The position numbers and the translations under genes were made by a program. Below, one piece after another: positions 50,291 to 61,880 of a stretch of 64,000 nucleotides of DNA (position 1 is its first letter; the number at the start of each line of letters is the position of its first letter). Origin of the DNA: Plecoglossus altivelis (Eukaryota > Chordata > Actinopteri > Osmeriformes > Plecoglossidae); contig BROE01000005.1 of the NCBI GenBank assembly GCA_036571765.1, forward strand, positions 9,081,518 to 9,145,517, written 5' to 3'. Below the pieces are notes generated by a model that was given only the letters and a program-made list of their open reading frames with translations, did no database searches and was not told where the DNA came from.

Positions 50291-51420
50291 GCCAAAGATG
50301 ACTGGAAGAGCGGAGAGGGAACCACGAAAGGGGAGCCAAGAGGACGGGAAGCCCAGAGCAGGCTAAGGTTATGTCACATGGTCTTCAAACAGACGCCTAC
50401 CTACATTCCAGCAGAAATGAATTCTTTTTATTTGTCTGAAACAATGCCAAAATATGCTGAGAGAAAGCTCAAAGTTCATGAAGAAATTCAGATATGTGAG
50501 CTGGATTGTGCTGATTTGCCATTGTTACTCAAGGACTAAATTATTTGCCACTTGACTAAGAAATCTGTTTTCAATCATGTAATATGACAAGTGGCATATT
50601 ATTGTTGTCGTAAAACTATCCTTGTCCACTGTGGAACAATACGTATTAATGCATCTTCTCAGCCTGTTTGACTTAAATCGCAACTAGGCAGAGTGGCCTC
50701 ATACTGTATGTCAAGTGACAATTGTGTTCATATATCTGTCCATAAACTGCCCTTGTTCATCAGAAAAAAACAATGACTAAGATGTATTTGACAGGGACTT
50801 TCCTACATAGTGGTCTTACAGTAAATGGGATCATTAGCTTAAGCACATTAAAAGCTATTACATTTATCCAAACTTGATCTGAATCAGCCATTTTGTGACT
50901 CTGACCCTGAAGTATTTTATATAGAAACGAAAGATGGGAACTAAGGGTGGTTTCTGTGTGTTGTTGTAAATGTTGAATCAAGTGCATGTCAACTTACCAT
51001 TATTTATGACATGCTGCATTATGTTCTCTTTACAGCATGTAATGGCACATACTCTTCGTATTTCAAAGGACTTAATGAAAATGAACACAGTAAGTAAGAA
51101 ATGCTGAAACTTAGTTTCCTTTAAAAATGCCCTCAGCAGGTCTGTTGATGGTATAAAGCACTCTTTGTGCTTCAGAATAAGAAGCTCTTTTGTATATATA
51201 TATTTGTCCCAGCTCTAAGGCTCAACACTTAAAGCTCAATCTCAAATTATTTCACTTGGATACAATTATGCTGTTGGGAAACAAATACTTTGGGCTAATA
51301 CACGGTGGTATCTTACACTGCCAAAGACCGCAGATGGTAAAGAGACTGTAGAAATAAACTGTCTCTCAATCTGTACAGTAAAATGTTTATCATTTTGGAC
51401 AATTCTTAAGAGTTATGTCT

Positions 51421-51790
51421 GTTCGTGTGTGTGTGTTGGGGTGGGGGGTTGTGTTTGAGCAGGACTGGCTGTGGATGTGTGTAGTTGGCGTGGGGTGTCT
51501 GCAAGACTGGTTGTGTGTCTGTGTGTGTAATGGGGGGTTGTTTGTGCAGGATTGGTTGTGTGTGTGTGTGTGTAATAGGGGGTGGTGTTTCTGCAGGACT
51601 GGTTGTGTGTGTGTAGTTGGTAGGGTGGTGTTTGTGCAGGACTGGTTGTGTGTGTGTGTGTATATGTGTGTGTGTAATGGGGGGTGGTGTTTGTGCAGGA
51701 CTGGCTGTGTGTGTGTTTGTGTGTGTAATAGGTGTGTGTCTGTGCAGGCTTTCTTGGGTGTGTATGTGTGTGTGTGTGTGTAGTTGAGGG
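51421..51790. repeat. GT minisatellite with a GCAGGACTGG core
   Basis: GCAGGACTGG or a close variant recurs at 51459, 51501, 51546, 51593, 51636 and 51695, with a degenerate copy at 51744. The spacing is 42-59 bases. GT runs and AATGGGGGGTGG-type blocks lie between. The Cys/Val-rich and His/Thr-rich frames on the two strands are artefacts. Confidence 0.9.
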
Positions 51791-52480
51791 GTAGTGTCTT
51801 TATGTGTATTAATTTCCTTTCTGGAAGAAGCCAACCTCATACTCATTTGTATGTTGTTACTTCAAACAAGATATTCTTCCTTTTAACTCTGTTTGGCGCC
51901 TGAAAAGCTAGAGAAGTCGAGAGGCACAAGATAGCTAACGATATGTTTCCTCTCTCCATGGCTGATCTAGTGCCCTTGTTAACGAATCAAGAAAACTTTC
52001 CCACTTGAAGCGTGTACGGTGGTATTTTGGCCAGAAATATTATGTTCTCGACTCCCTGCTTGGAGTCTAAAGCTTATTCCAAAATAGATGCTGCTACATA
52101 GATAATACGATCCAAAATCAGCCCTTTCACATCTACAAAGAGATGGAAAATGGGGACACAAACATTCCAATTTGCCCGGTCATCATAATCTTCAGACCTA
52201 AATCCAAGGTGCTTGCTTTCGAATTTCAAGCGCAAAAGTTCACAAGAGTAGAGTGCTATTTGAATGAGGTGGACACGGCCATTCCGGTTATTCAGTGATC
52301 CAGATTGCAAGGCATCATTGGACAGCAGGCCTGTCCATGCTCAGCGCTACGTGGCATCGTTTGGTAGACCTGACCGTCTTTCAAAGGAGGTTTTCCTGGA
52401 TGCCGATGAAGCTTAATCATCAACCGACTGCCTTCGCCCAAAAACTGTTTGTGAATGATTCCGCTTTGATTCTTTATGTA

Positions 52481-52640
52481 GGATGATGTAGGACGCGGTT
52501 CCATCTGAGCGTCTAAAAACTTGGCCGGAGCCATATTATCAGCGCTGCGCTGTTTCAGACGCGGTGAGGGGGAACGCGCTCATGTTTACACGGGAAACGG
52601 TGGTACCTAACGAGCCTCTATCGGCTCCACACAACGGACA
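52481..52640. promoter_or_regulatory. CpG-dense patch, possible promoter
   Basis: About fifteen CpG dinucleotides fall within roughly 160-170 bases, well above most of the window. A plus-strand donor-like CGCG/GTGAGG lies at about 52559-52567. On the minus strand an 80-codon frame starts inside the patch at 52534, and a 63-codon plus-strand frame overlaps it. Neither resembles a known protein. A promoter for a long lsamp isoform or a non-coding RNA is possible but unproven. Confidence 0.3.
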
Positions 52641-53125
52641 GACCAGACACATAGGAGATTAGACCCATGTTTAATTCTGCTATCTGATCCGTCCACTTTG
52701 CTTTGTCCCAGTCAACAGCAAACAGGCTGAGCTATGATTCAGGATGAGCTGCTTGGGAGTCTGCAGGCCACAGATAGGCTGCTTCCCTAAGTGGAAATCA
52801 GATCAGAGAGACGTGATGGGAATGCATGATAACAAGTGACTCCAAGTAGAATATTGATTCGATTCAATCACTGTTTCACTGATAACATAAAGAGGGGGAC
52901 ATGTGAGGTTGTGAGGTCGTGGTCCTTCTGTCCCAGAGCTAATGGGGTACAAGGTTGGCGTGGGCTTTGTGTCACAAACGGTCTGGGGTCAGTTTTGGGG
53001 TTCCTCCTCTTCATCATCATGGTCCAGGCATGGCCACGCTGACTTGATCTAAGGTCTGTACATACAGACAACACCCCATAACAGAACCCTCACTTGACTT
53101 AATGTCTCCAATGAGAAGAGCCATA

Positions 53126-53139
53126 CTGACACCTGCTGG
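53126..53139 (-). promoter_or_regulatory. Weaker CTCF-like site
   Basis: The minus strand reads CCAGCAGGTGTCAG, which matches the CTCF core at 13 of 14 positions (T for G at the eleventh). It points away from the better site at 54.93 kb. Confidence 0.3.
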
Positions 53140-53694
53140 ACACAAGCTGTCTTGCAGCTAGAGTGCATGCAACCCAAACTCCGTATGTTATTCCGATGGT
53201 AAATGTACTTTCAATATCAAGAGATCATTACGAGTCTGAATGAGTCATCAAGCCTCATAATGAAATGGAATTCTACAGGAGCATAACAAGAGTTACTTTG
53301 TCACTTTCTATTAACACAGAAATGATTAGACATGGAACTTATGCAGCAGGGCGTGTATGTGTGTGCATGCGTGCAAATGCATAATAGTGTGTCTGGTGTT
53401 TTCCGATGGCCTTCAAAGACAATTTCGTATATTTGTGTCTCATCATCATTCACAATCAATCATCAATCTGCTTAATGTACCACTGTTCAGCAAACATATT
53501 CCTCTCCAGCTGTTAGATTTGTCTAATTCCTCCATGATATTACCAGTGATATAGTACCAAAATCTGCACCATATGTTGCAATGATATTTCTTGAGAGAGG
53601 GCCACTTTTAAAATCACAGTTTGCCCGTGACTGTCACCCTGTTCCAAGTAAAATTAATCAAAACCCACAGCAGATGCCCATCTGCCCAGCTGGA

Positions 53695-53723
53695 GGTGGT
53701 GGTGGTGGTGGGGGGGGGNNNNN
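53695..53723. other. GGT/G-run ending in a 5-base assembly gap
   Basis: GGT triplets pass into a run of G, then five N (53719-53723). The gap probably marks a homopolymer or G-rich stretch that could not be assembled; its true length is unknown. Confidence 0.95.
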
Positions 53724-54005
53724 GCATCCTGTAACTTCACCTGGACACAATCTGCCAGGTCTCCTGAAGTCAGGTGTTCTGTTTTCCTGTCATGAGCTGG
53801 AAATACTATTCATGCACTCAACTGACATATTCTGCCTTTGCTGGCATTGTGTTCAATGTATAGCATATGATGATGCTTTTCAGAGCAGCACCCTTAAATA
53901 CATTCACACTGAAACAATTAGGTATGCTTTGCCAAATGAAAGAGGCGTGTAGTAAGTGTGACTGTAGAACAAAAGGGTTTTATCCCAAACCTATGGGTGT
54001 GTTTG

Positions 54006-54204
54006 TCTATGTGTGTGTGTGTGTGTGTGTGTGTTCTTGAAGTGTGTCTTCTTTGCACTGCTTGGTTCTCCGCAGAGGACTGTTTCTCTGCTTCTCCAGC
54101 TTGCTCGCTCCCCTGATTCTGGATGAGACGGCCGTTGCCATGGTAACGTCACAGAGAGCGGAACAGATACGCAGCCTGTGTTGGCCGTGTGTGTGTGTGT
54201 GTGA
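54006..54204. repeat. Two short GT microsatellites
   Basis: GT runs at about 54006-54034 and 54188-54204 flank the region that holds the X-box. Confidence 0.8.
54134..54151 (+). promoter_or_regulatory. RFX X-box overlapping a CRE-like half-site
   Basis: GTTGCCATGGTAAC is a canonical RFX X-box with the two-base-spaced inverted GTTGCC/GGTAAC arms. It runs into ACGTCA (54146-54151), a CREB/ATF half-site. Such composite sites bind RFX proteins, which act in ciliated and neural cells. Function here is inferred. Confidence 0.5.
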
Positions 54205-54928
54205 GTGTATCTGAGTGTGTGCAATTTCACCCAGGACTGATGAACTGAGCCTAATGAGGAGAGTGAGTGCCTGCTCACACTCCTCTGTGCCTCAGCGGCA
54301 TCAACCAACAGTGGCTCGCGCCTACTTATGTAGGTCTTCCACCCACCCACCACCCACTCAACTCCTCCACAACCCTCCTCCTCCCGTCCCGATCAACCCC
54401 CCGAAAATGCCGCCCTGACTGTGACTAACTGTGTGTGGTGTGCGTGCTCCGCACCAGTGTGTATACCATCTGCTGCATCAGTGACTCCTTCAACTCTGAG
54501 CATATGAAGCGTCACTGGTAACCTTCACATACTGCCAACTCAGATCTTTACTTCTAAGGAATTATTGTGCAATACTCTGTAAAACGTAAGCTAAATAAGT
54601 AATGGAGAAAACGCAGTCAACAATAAATTACGCATCTCATAACTTGCACTAAGTTTTTCATGAGGCTTGCAAGGTTGTAGGAATTTCTCATTACAATGCA
54701 TACTCCAGTTAACAAAACAAAAAATCAATCCTCGATTGGCTGTTTTTCAATATAGCAGCACCTAACACTGTATTCTAGTTGTGTAACTGCTTCACCATAG
54801 CCTCTCCCTTTGCTTTAATCAGTGTAAGAGACAAGAAGAGGAAGCAACTAGAGGCTATTGAGAAGCAGTCACATCCAGAATAAAGGGAACCGTATCCACG
54901 CTCTGTCTTACGTACGCCATCTTACTCT

Positions 54929-54942
54929 CCACTAGATGGCAG
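54929..54942 (+). promoter_or_regulatory. Candidate CTCF site
   Basis: CCACTAGATGGCAG agrees at all 14 positions with the CTCF core consensus CCASYAGRKGGCRS. CTCF marks chromatin loop anchors and domain borders. The motif match is direct; binding is inferred. Confidence 0.55.
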
Positions 54943-55048
54943 TACGCCCTCAGATTTTCCCAAGATGAGCAGATAAGAGCACATGGTTAGAGAAACGCTC
55001 TGTGTGGGTGTACATGTGCGAGTGTAAGGCAGGGGAAGAAACTGAAGT

Positions 55049-55050
<2 letters not shown>

Positions 55051-55095
<45 letters not shown>

Positions 55096-55180
55096 CACAC
55101 AGAGAGAGAAACAGCGAGAGAGAGAAACAGAGAGAGAGAAACAGAGAGAGAGAAACAGAGAGAGAGAGAGAAACAGAGAG
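55051..55180. repeat. GA microsatellite with AAACAGAGAGAG sub-repeat
   Basis: A pure AG run at about 55051-55090 is followed by several copies of AGAAACAGAGAGAG. Confidence 0.9.
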
Positions 55181-55722
55181 AATAAGGAACAGAGAAGAAC
55201 CAATTCAAGGCATGTCTCTTTGTCGTAGCCAACTGTGTTCTAAATCATGAACTCACACTGAAGTTGTGGCCATACCAAGTGCCCTCTCTTTTCCAGGTTG
55301 ATCAAGTGTGCAGTCCTGTCTGGATTTCTGCATCGTATTCAATCCTCGATTACTCTTGCTTGTCATCTGAATCATTAACATTTGGCTATTAAACATTCGG
55401 TGTGCCCTTGCTGTGTCACACAAAAGTGACAGCAGCCTACAGCACCATACCACATAGCTGACTACGGTCAGAGATGAGAGACATGGGTTCAAGCCTGAGG
55501 CTCAGCTGATGGATAAAATAGAACGGTGTATATGCCATTTCAATTACTTCCTGTATCCATTCTGTTCGCTTTTCATTAACTAATGACATTTAATCTATGC
55601 TGGACCCCATCCATAATGATAGCTTGATCAGGGTAAATTAACAACCGTCAACCGCTTGACCCCAAAGCGAAATAAGTCAGAAATCATCTGCGTGTGTATG
55701 CGGTGTGGGAGGAAGACAGCGC

Positions 55723-55815
55723 TTGAGGAGAGAGAGAGATGGAGGGACGGACAGAAAGAGAGAGAACAAGAGGGAGAGAGAGAGAGTTAGCGTCTGTGTG
55801 CGTGTGTGTGCATAC
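55723..55815. repeat. GA-rich tract passing into GT repeat
   Basis: Purine-rich GAGAGA blocks are followed by a short GTGTGCGTGTGTG run. Confidence 0.75.
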
Positions 55816-56549
55816 ATGTGCCGGGGCATGTGATGTGTATGCAGTACTACCAACTACCAAAAAAAAGATAGTTGCCAACAGACACGGTTAACCTTGAAAG
55901 CATGTGAGTGTTGCCCAGTCAGGCGGTTTTCCCCAGGGTGCATTATTAGCACAACAATCAGGATGTTGACTATCATCAGCACCCATCAGAGGCCCCTCAG
56001 GGTTTTATCTTGGTTAGATGTGCTGTTGCAGAGGTTGACAGAGGTAGATTAATGGGTCAGGGGGTGCAATGATGGAGGACCGAGGGGGCAAGAAGTCAAG
56101 AAGACAGTTTATGTAGGAAATGATGTCAGCTAGTTGCGCAGCATGGGGTTTAGTCGGGTATACTTCAAGTTCAATCTAAGAATGCATCTGAAAACAGGAA
56201 AAGTCACCGTCTTAAAATCTTACAGACAGATTTAAAAAAACACAAATCCACAGCACCCAATTGAGTTTGGGTATATTCTGGAACAATCTAGATTACAGCA
56301 CCCGATGCTGAGTTTTAAACTAGGGATTGGCATCTGTAGGCACCAGATGGACCAGCTCTTTGATTGCAGTGCACATAATTAAGGCCAAAAATGCCTTCAA
56401 ATTCATGACAAAATAGTGTCTCAGACACTGGGTTTGTTAGCTTATGAACAGGCGTTAAAAAGCAATGGTGCTTTCGGATGGCTGCCACAATAAAGAAAAG
56501 TGTGTATTTGTTCATATCATAAACATAGTACAGTACATAGTTAAAGCTA

Positions 56550-56655
56550 CATAATGAGAGGAGAGATGAAAGGAGAGAACAAGAGAGGAGAGAAGGAACA
56601 AGAAGAGCGAAAGGTAGAGAAGGAGGAAAAGAGGAAGAAGGAAAGTCGAGCGGAC
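56550..56655. repeat. Purine-rich tract
   Basis: GAGAGGAGA, GAAGAGG and AAGGAGG blocks on the plus strand with few pyrimidines. Frames across it are artefacts. Confidence 0.75.
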
Positions 56656-57539
56656 AGGGAAGGCAGGGTGGTGATCTACAGACCGATCGTACCTGTGACT
56701 CAGTGGTTCTTTGTACTGCTGAGCGGAGATTGTTTGATAAGCCTGTGCTATACCTCCACATAACACCATCAACAAACCAACAGCAAACACATACATAATA
56801 CTCCCTCCCTCAGGAGTGAGGTTGCTCACATTTTATATCTGAGTCACAAAGTAACACCTGAATTATAGAACAGAGTATGTCCTTTCTTAAAGAGTATACC
56901 ATTAATGTCATTTGACAATGAGAGCAGGACTTGTATTTACTGGTTTAGAGAAGGTAGACTAATAGGTTCGTAACCCATGTTTCCTGATGTAACGCACTGG
57001 CAAATCTGGGTTGAGGTTCTTTTTTTCTGTCCTGCCCTGTGGAATGAAACAAATGGACCAGTCCATAAGAGAAACGGATCCACTGTCCACATCTGAGGCG
57101 GTACTGTGATCCTCCCCCCACAACCTTGAGGTTGTCGGATCAAGACCCCTCCAGCTATTCCTGCTCAGTAACTACTGCTATGACTCAAAAGGATTTTCGC
57201 CTTCCACTCCTGCCTTCCTCGCCATCTCAATACTCTCGTTCTCTCTCTTTACCATCTTGACATTCTCCCACAACGTCATGTCAGCTCACATGCTATCTTG
57301 TCCGCTTTTCAAGGGCTCCTCCGTCCACGACTACTCCCTTCAACGACCTCCGTGCACACGCGTGTGGGTTCCACAGCCTCTGTTCTGTCATGCTCATCCG
57401 AAATCCTGATGGCTGCAGAGGCGTACACAGGAAACCTGGAGTAAGCTACCATAAACGGGCCGTGACGCACGACCACGGCTATGTCGGAAGTGTCATGACT
57501 GACTGCTCCCATCAACGAGGAGCTCTTTTCTAAGGGACA

Positions 57540-57606
57540 GGGGAGTGGGGGAGCGGAAGGGATGCGGGGGTGGAGGGATGGTGGGGGGGAGATGGTGGGG
57601 GAGAGA
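57540..57606. repeat. G-rich tract
   Basis: Many GGGG and GGTGGGGGG clusters occur within about 65 bases, a composition that could form G-quadruplexes. Confidence 0.7.
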
Positions 57607-59243
57607 TGGCACTCTTCACTACAACCCTTATGCTGAACAGAGTTTCCAGGACAAAGAACATTAACCCATTAATGACAGGGGCAAACCAAAATGTCTTTCT
57701 TCATTGTTCAAGAAATGAAAGTGACTTTGGCACATTGCCTTCATCATTGGACTGCACCTACTGTACTCTATATAGATTTGCCGTGGTTGCAAAGCAGAAT
57801 ATGACAAAGACGATTCATCAAAACAGACCGACCATATGGCCTCCTCCTCCGTGTGCTGCAGCTTGTTGGCAGCCTTGATGTGCTCTGCTGTAGCCATGCT
57901 AAAAACTGATTAGCGTGTTGACAACGCACTCTCAAAAGTACCGGCCTGTAGACAGGAGGGTGCTGCTGCGGCAGAATATAGCGACATCCACAGCAGGTTA
58001 TTGTAAGAGGCCACATGGACGTCGGAGGGGGTCGTTTTGTTGGAGAGGATGGATGAGAATAAAACAACAAGTGTTTTTGACTTGATGCATGTTGCGGGTC
58101 GATGTTGTCTTTCTCTCGTAATGACCATCTGTGGTCACAGGAACCGTCAGAGCCATTAACTTTGACTCGACTTTTGAAAGTGCAATGTGTACGACCCTCC
58201 AAAAACGTATCTGTTGCACCATTTAGTCCACTGGTACCCTCTTATCGCTCCTACCCCTCCACCCCAATCTTCCCCCAGACCCTCTCTGCAATCTTTCATT
58301 CAACTACCCCCCCCCCCACCTTCAATGTCAATAATTCAATCATATTAAATGATTAGCTGGGCCGTGCAGTAGGGATCAATATTTCATGATGAAAGTGCTT
58401 GGGGGTCGACGTGGTCTGTGTGATCTTTGCTAGCCGTTGAGAAGCAGGAAGAGGGGAAACCAGCCAACCAAACATGGCGGAGGACAAACTTCTGGGTCTG
58501 CTGCGCCGACCTTCAGAAAAGGGCCTGATGAAGAAGAGCTGGTCAGGGAGGGCAGAGATTGACAAGGCGGCCCGGGATTGGTCCGATGAATGAATGGGGG
58601 GCAGACAGAGGAGAGGCCACAGATGGCGAGAACAGGAGATGCCATCATCGGACCATGTGGCCGTAATGGAAAACGCATTGACGGGCAAGGCACTGCTTAA
58701 TCTGATGACCTTTATGCTGCGTATTTAGTTGGACACCAGCTTAGTTGAAATATTTGAGCTTGTTAACTCAGGTCAAAGGATGCACATACACTTATATGAT
58801 ATGCCCACAAACGATAGAAATACAAGTGGGCATGCATGTGCTGTATTTACAGAGAAGAACACCTTGTATTGCTTGCACAGTACCTGTTTGCCAGATGTCC
58901 AAGACACAGATTGGAATACGAAAGAGATTGACACAGACAAACAGGTAGACGTACACCCAAGCATAGACAGACAAAGAGAAAAATTAGTAATGACAACTAC
59001 ATGATTTGGAAACTTCCTTAGAAAGTAAACAGTAGGGGATTCATTCACTCAGATTAGCTAGCTGAGTAAGAACTACATCTCTTGTCTGAGTAAAGCGATG
59101 GACTGACTTCTGCTGTTGGAATAAAAGTAGGGGGGAAAAATCAATTCCAGACTGGCCAGCTATCATGCCAGGACGGTTTGGCATATTAGCATGGGTAGAG
59201 TTGGTCCAAATGTGGTCCCAGTCCCTTAACAAGACCATACTGT

Positions 59244-59260
59244 AACTCTCTCTCTCTCTT

Positions 59261-59306
<46 letters not shown>
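59244..59306. repeat. CT microsatellite
   Basis: A TC run of about 30 units, broken once by TTGC. Confidence 0.9.
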
Positions 59307-59308
<2 letters not shown>

Positions 59309-60017
59309 ATCTGTTTGGCATGCCCTTTCTTTCTACACAGCAGGAGTGAGTTGCACCATAGGATATGAACAGGCCCCAGTCTGGGTAAAGCCACTTAGCA
59401 CATTGATTTAAATGGCCACCATTGACAAAGACAGGAGAGTCAAACAGAAAACCAGAAAATATTTCTTTATCTATTCGCCAGGAAAACAAATTGGGACATT
59501 CTGAAAAGGACTCGTTAATTGAAAGCGCAAAGTGATGGCCAGCTTTAGCAAACATCTGTTAGCTGATCAACACTAAGGACAGCCTAAATGAGCTCCAAAC
59601 AAGAAACAGGTTTCATCTGTGTGACTGCGGTGCACGCTGGTGTAAGTGTAGCTGGCTGGGAGAGTTCAGATCGGCTCCATCGGTCCAGAGTTAAGACCGG
59701 CGAAGCTGAGTGTTTCCTGGGAGGATGGTGGGCTCCTGAAACAGTCCTAGTATGGCCAGAGGGCAACTTTGGGTGAATAATGAACCCCTTGCTCTGCTTC
59801 CCCACAGCTCTGCGCTCTGCTTCGCTCTGCTGTGCTCTGGCTGGTTCAACAGCAGGGAGCAAAGGGAGAGGAAATACACTGGTAGGAAGAAACGAAAGAA
59901 GGGAGTGGGGGGGGATCTAAAACCTGTCAAATGGAAAAGGAGATAAAGGAAAAAGATTTAGTATGAGTCAGAGAGTGAGAAAGAAAGGCAGAGAGTGAGG
60001 GGAGCAGGAAAGATTGT

Positions 60018-60090
60018 GTGTGTGTGTGTAAGAGAGAGAGACGGAGAGAAATAAGAGAGAGAGGGAGAGGGGATAAGGAAGAGAGGCAGA
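60018..60090. repeat. GT run followed by GA-rich tract
   Basis: A short GTGTGTGTGTGT run passes into AGAGAGAGA and GGGAGAGG blocks. Confidence 0.75.
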
Positions 60091-60879
60091 GGCGATTTGC
60101 ATGTGTGGGAGAATGATTTGTCTAGAACTGTGCTCTGCCTTGGTCAAAATCATCAGGCTTCATGCTCCAAGGACACAAAGGAAGGAGTCCTTTGTGAAGG
60201 GTTCGCAACAAAGCACTCAGATACAAAGGTCACACACAGTGACCACCCCTTAAGTAGTGCTAGAACTGGCCAAGCTAAATAATAATTTCTAATAGGACTA
60301 GTATACCATCTCCCAGAACACCAGAATCTTACCAGAGACATCTAAGTGTAATAAGAGAGACACCGTTTAGTCCGACCTTAAAGACGACGTATCGGACATT
60401 GACGCTCTGTTTTTCTGGTCTTCAACGACAACATAGCAGTGGCAGGGGAGAACCCTTTGCAAGTAGACACAGTGACGAAATCAAGACATGGCTCTGATTC
60501 AGGGCAACAACAACGACGAGACAATGACTTTCTAATGACCACACGAATATGACGGCTACAAGGTGATTAGTACTGTGAGATGAGGTGTCTACTAAGGCGT
60601 TAATACCCAGATGCTAAACACAGCTCGAGTTTGGAGATGAAGCATTAGTGCATGTTCATATGTTGCTAAGCGCTTGTTCTGTCCCTGGCCAGAAAAACAT
60701 AACCGTCCAATCGGGAGCGTGTTTTTGGTAAACAAGGATGAAAGGTGTGTGTTTGCGCAGTGTGCAACAAACCCCTCCGGTTACTCCAGCAGGCAACGCT
60801 GTTTGATCAACCTCCAACAGCCAGCCTGGATATATGCGTGAACAGACACGTATGCACATACAGCACAGGGGTACACAAG

Positions 60880-60945
60880 GGGTGCACACACATCCACACA
60901 CAAGGGGCCTTTACACAGACACACACAAACGCACAGACGCACACA
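60880..60945. repeat. Imperfect CA repeat
   Basis: CACACACATCCACACACA and later ACACAGACACACACAAACGC, separated by a short unique insert. Confidence 0.7.
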
Positions 60946-61240
60946 CTAACTTACAGCCTTCCAATGCAATGCCACAGATGATGAGCTTTATGAAGTGAGC
61001 CAGTGCCCAGTGCCTTCCGTCTAAGTGCCCTCTGGAGTGCAGTCAGCACCTCCAGAGTGGCCATAATGGTGTCGGCGTGAGCAGAATAGCACCTGTCACC
61101 TCATATAAACCAACCTCATAAACAGACCCTGTGTGTTGATTAAAATTCTTCAGCCATTGTTTTGTGGCATGGCCGCGTGGGATCCCTCCCTTTAATCCAG
61201 CCGAAGGGTCTGGTCTGTCACTGCCTGTCCTTCCTTAGAC

Positions 61241-61519
61241 AGCCACCCTCCTACCTCCACCCTCCTACCTTAGGCACCCACCCTCCTACCTCCACCCTCC
61301 TACCTTAGACAGCCACCCTCCTACCTCCACCCTCCTACCTTAGACACCCACCTTCCTACCTCCACCCTCCTACCTTAGACACCCCCCCTCCTACCTCCAC
61401 CCTCCTACCTTAGACACCCCCCTTCTACCTTAGACAGCCTCCCTCCTACCTTAGACGCTCACCCTCCTACCTTAGACACTCGCCCTCCTACTTTAGACAC
61501 CCACCCTCCTACCTTAGAC
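61241..61519. repeat. Two-tier C/T-rich minisatellite
   Basis: Five copies of a 35-bp unit run from 61241 to 61415. Each unit holds two CCACCCTCCTACCT-type modules and ends CTTAGAC. Then five 20-21-bp units run from 61416 to 61519, each a single module plus CTTAGAC. The short unit looks like the long one with one module deleted. Confidence 0.92.
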
Positions 61520-61559
61520 ACCCCCCCTTCTCCCCCACTGCCCCGATTTAGAGATTTCC

Positions 61560-61880
61560 CTACCTCTCACTCTCTTAGGTGCTCACAAACAACCACCATT
61601 TCTCACACTCCATTTCTCGCCCTCATTCTAACGAACTCACCTTTGAATCTTGTTCTCTGCGACACTCTTGCTCTTTATCTAGCTTTCACTGTCACCGTAT
61701 CACTCTTTTCCTCGCACTTCCTAATTTTCTTCGTCACCCTCTCATTTGTGCCCTGCCGTTTTGTCTTCTCGCTCACGCTTTCTAACGCTCTCTTTCAGTC
61801 TGTCTCTCTCTACCCTCCTTGATTTTACTCTCCTCCATGCTCTCTCCTGCTATCTGCCTATCTATCTATTGCTATTTATT
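61560..61880. repeat. Diffuse pyrimidine-rich stretch
   Basis: CT-rich sequence full of CTCTC and TTTCTC without a fixed unit, next to the minisatellite. It ends with a few ATCT tetramers near 61857. Confidence 0.6.

Larger units (their letters stand above)
36701..51400. other. lsamp upstream region, middle block; no gene seen
   Basis: No exon is recognisable. Purine or GT/CA tracts occur at 37.56, 38.25, 40.47, 48.04 and 48.26 kb, and a TTGCA pentamer run at 49.30 kb. Regulatory-looking unique stretches lie at 36.72-37.17, 40.79-40.88, 44.76-45.13, 47.57-47.88 and 50.09-50.29 kb. The longest frame here without simple repeats (38817-39359, plus strand, 180 codons) has no recognisable domain and is treated as chance. 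I see nothing specific in 41.0-44.5 and 45.9-47.2 kb. Confidence 0.6.

Noticed and set aside
51406..51846. 146-codon minus-strand His/Thr/Pro-rich frame and its plus-strand Cys/Val-rich partner
   Set aside because: Both are translations of the GT minisatellite.
55480..55500. B-box-like GGGTTCAAGCC
   Set aside because: No tRNA arms around it and no recognisable SINE body.
57090..57150. tRNA-like or SINE-like B-box near GTCGGATCAAGACCCC
   Set aside because: No A-box at the right distance and no cloverleaf; the match to the B-box is poor.
61018..61034. CTCF-like GTGCCCTCTGGAGT on the minus strand
   Set aside because: Two mismatches at core positions, worse than the sites reported.
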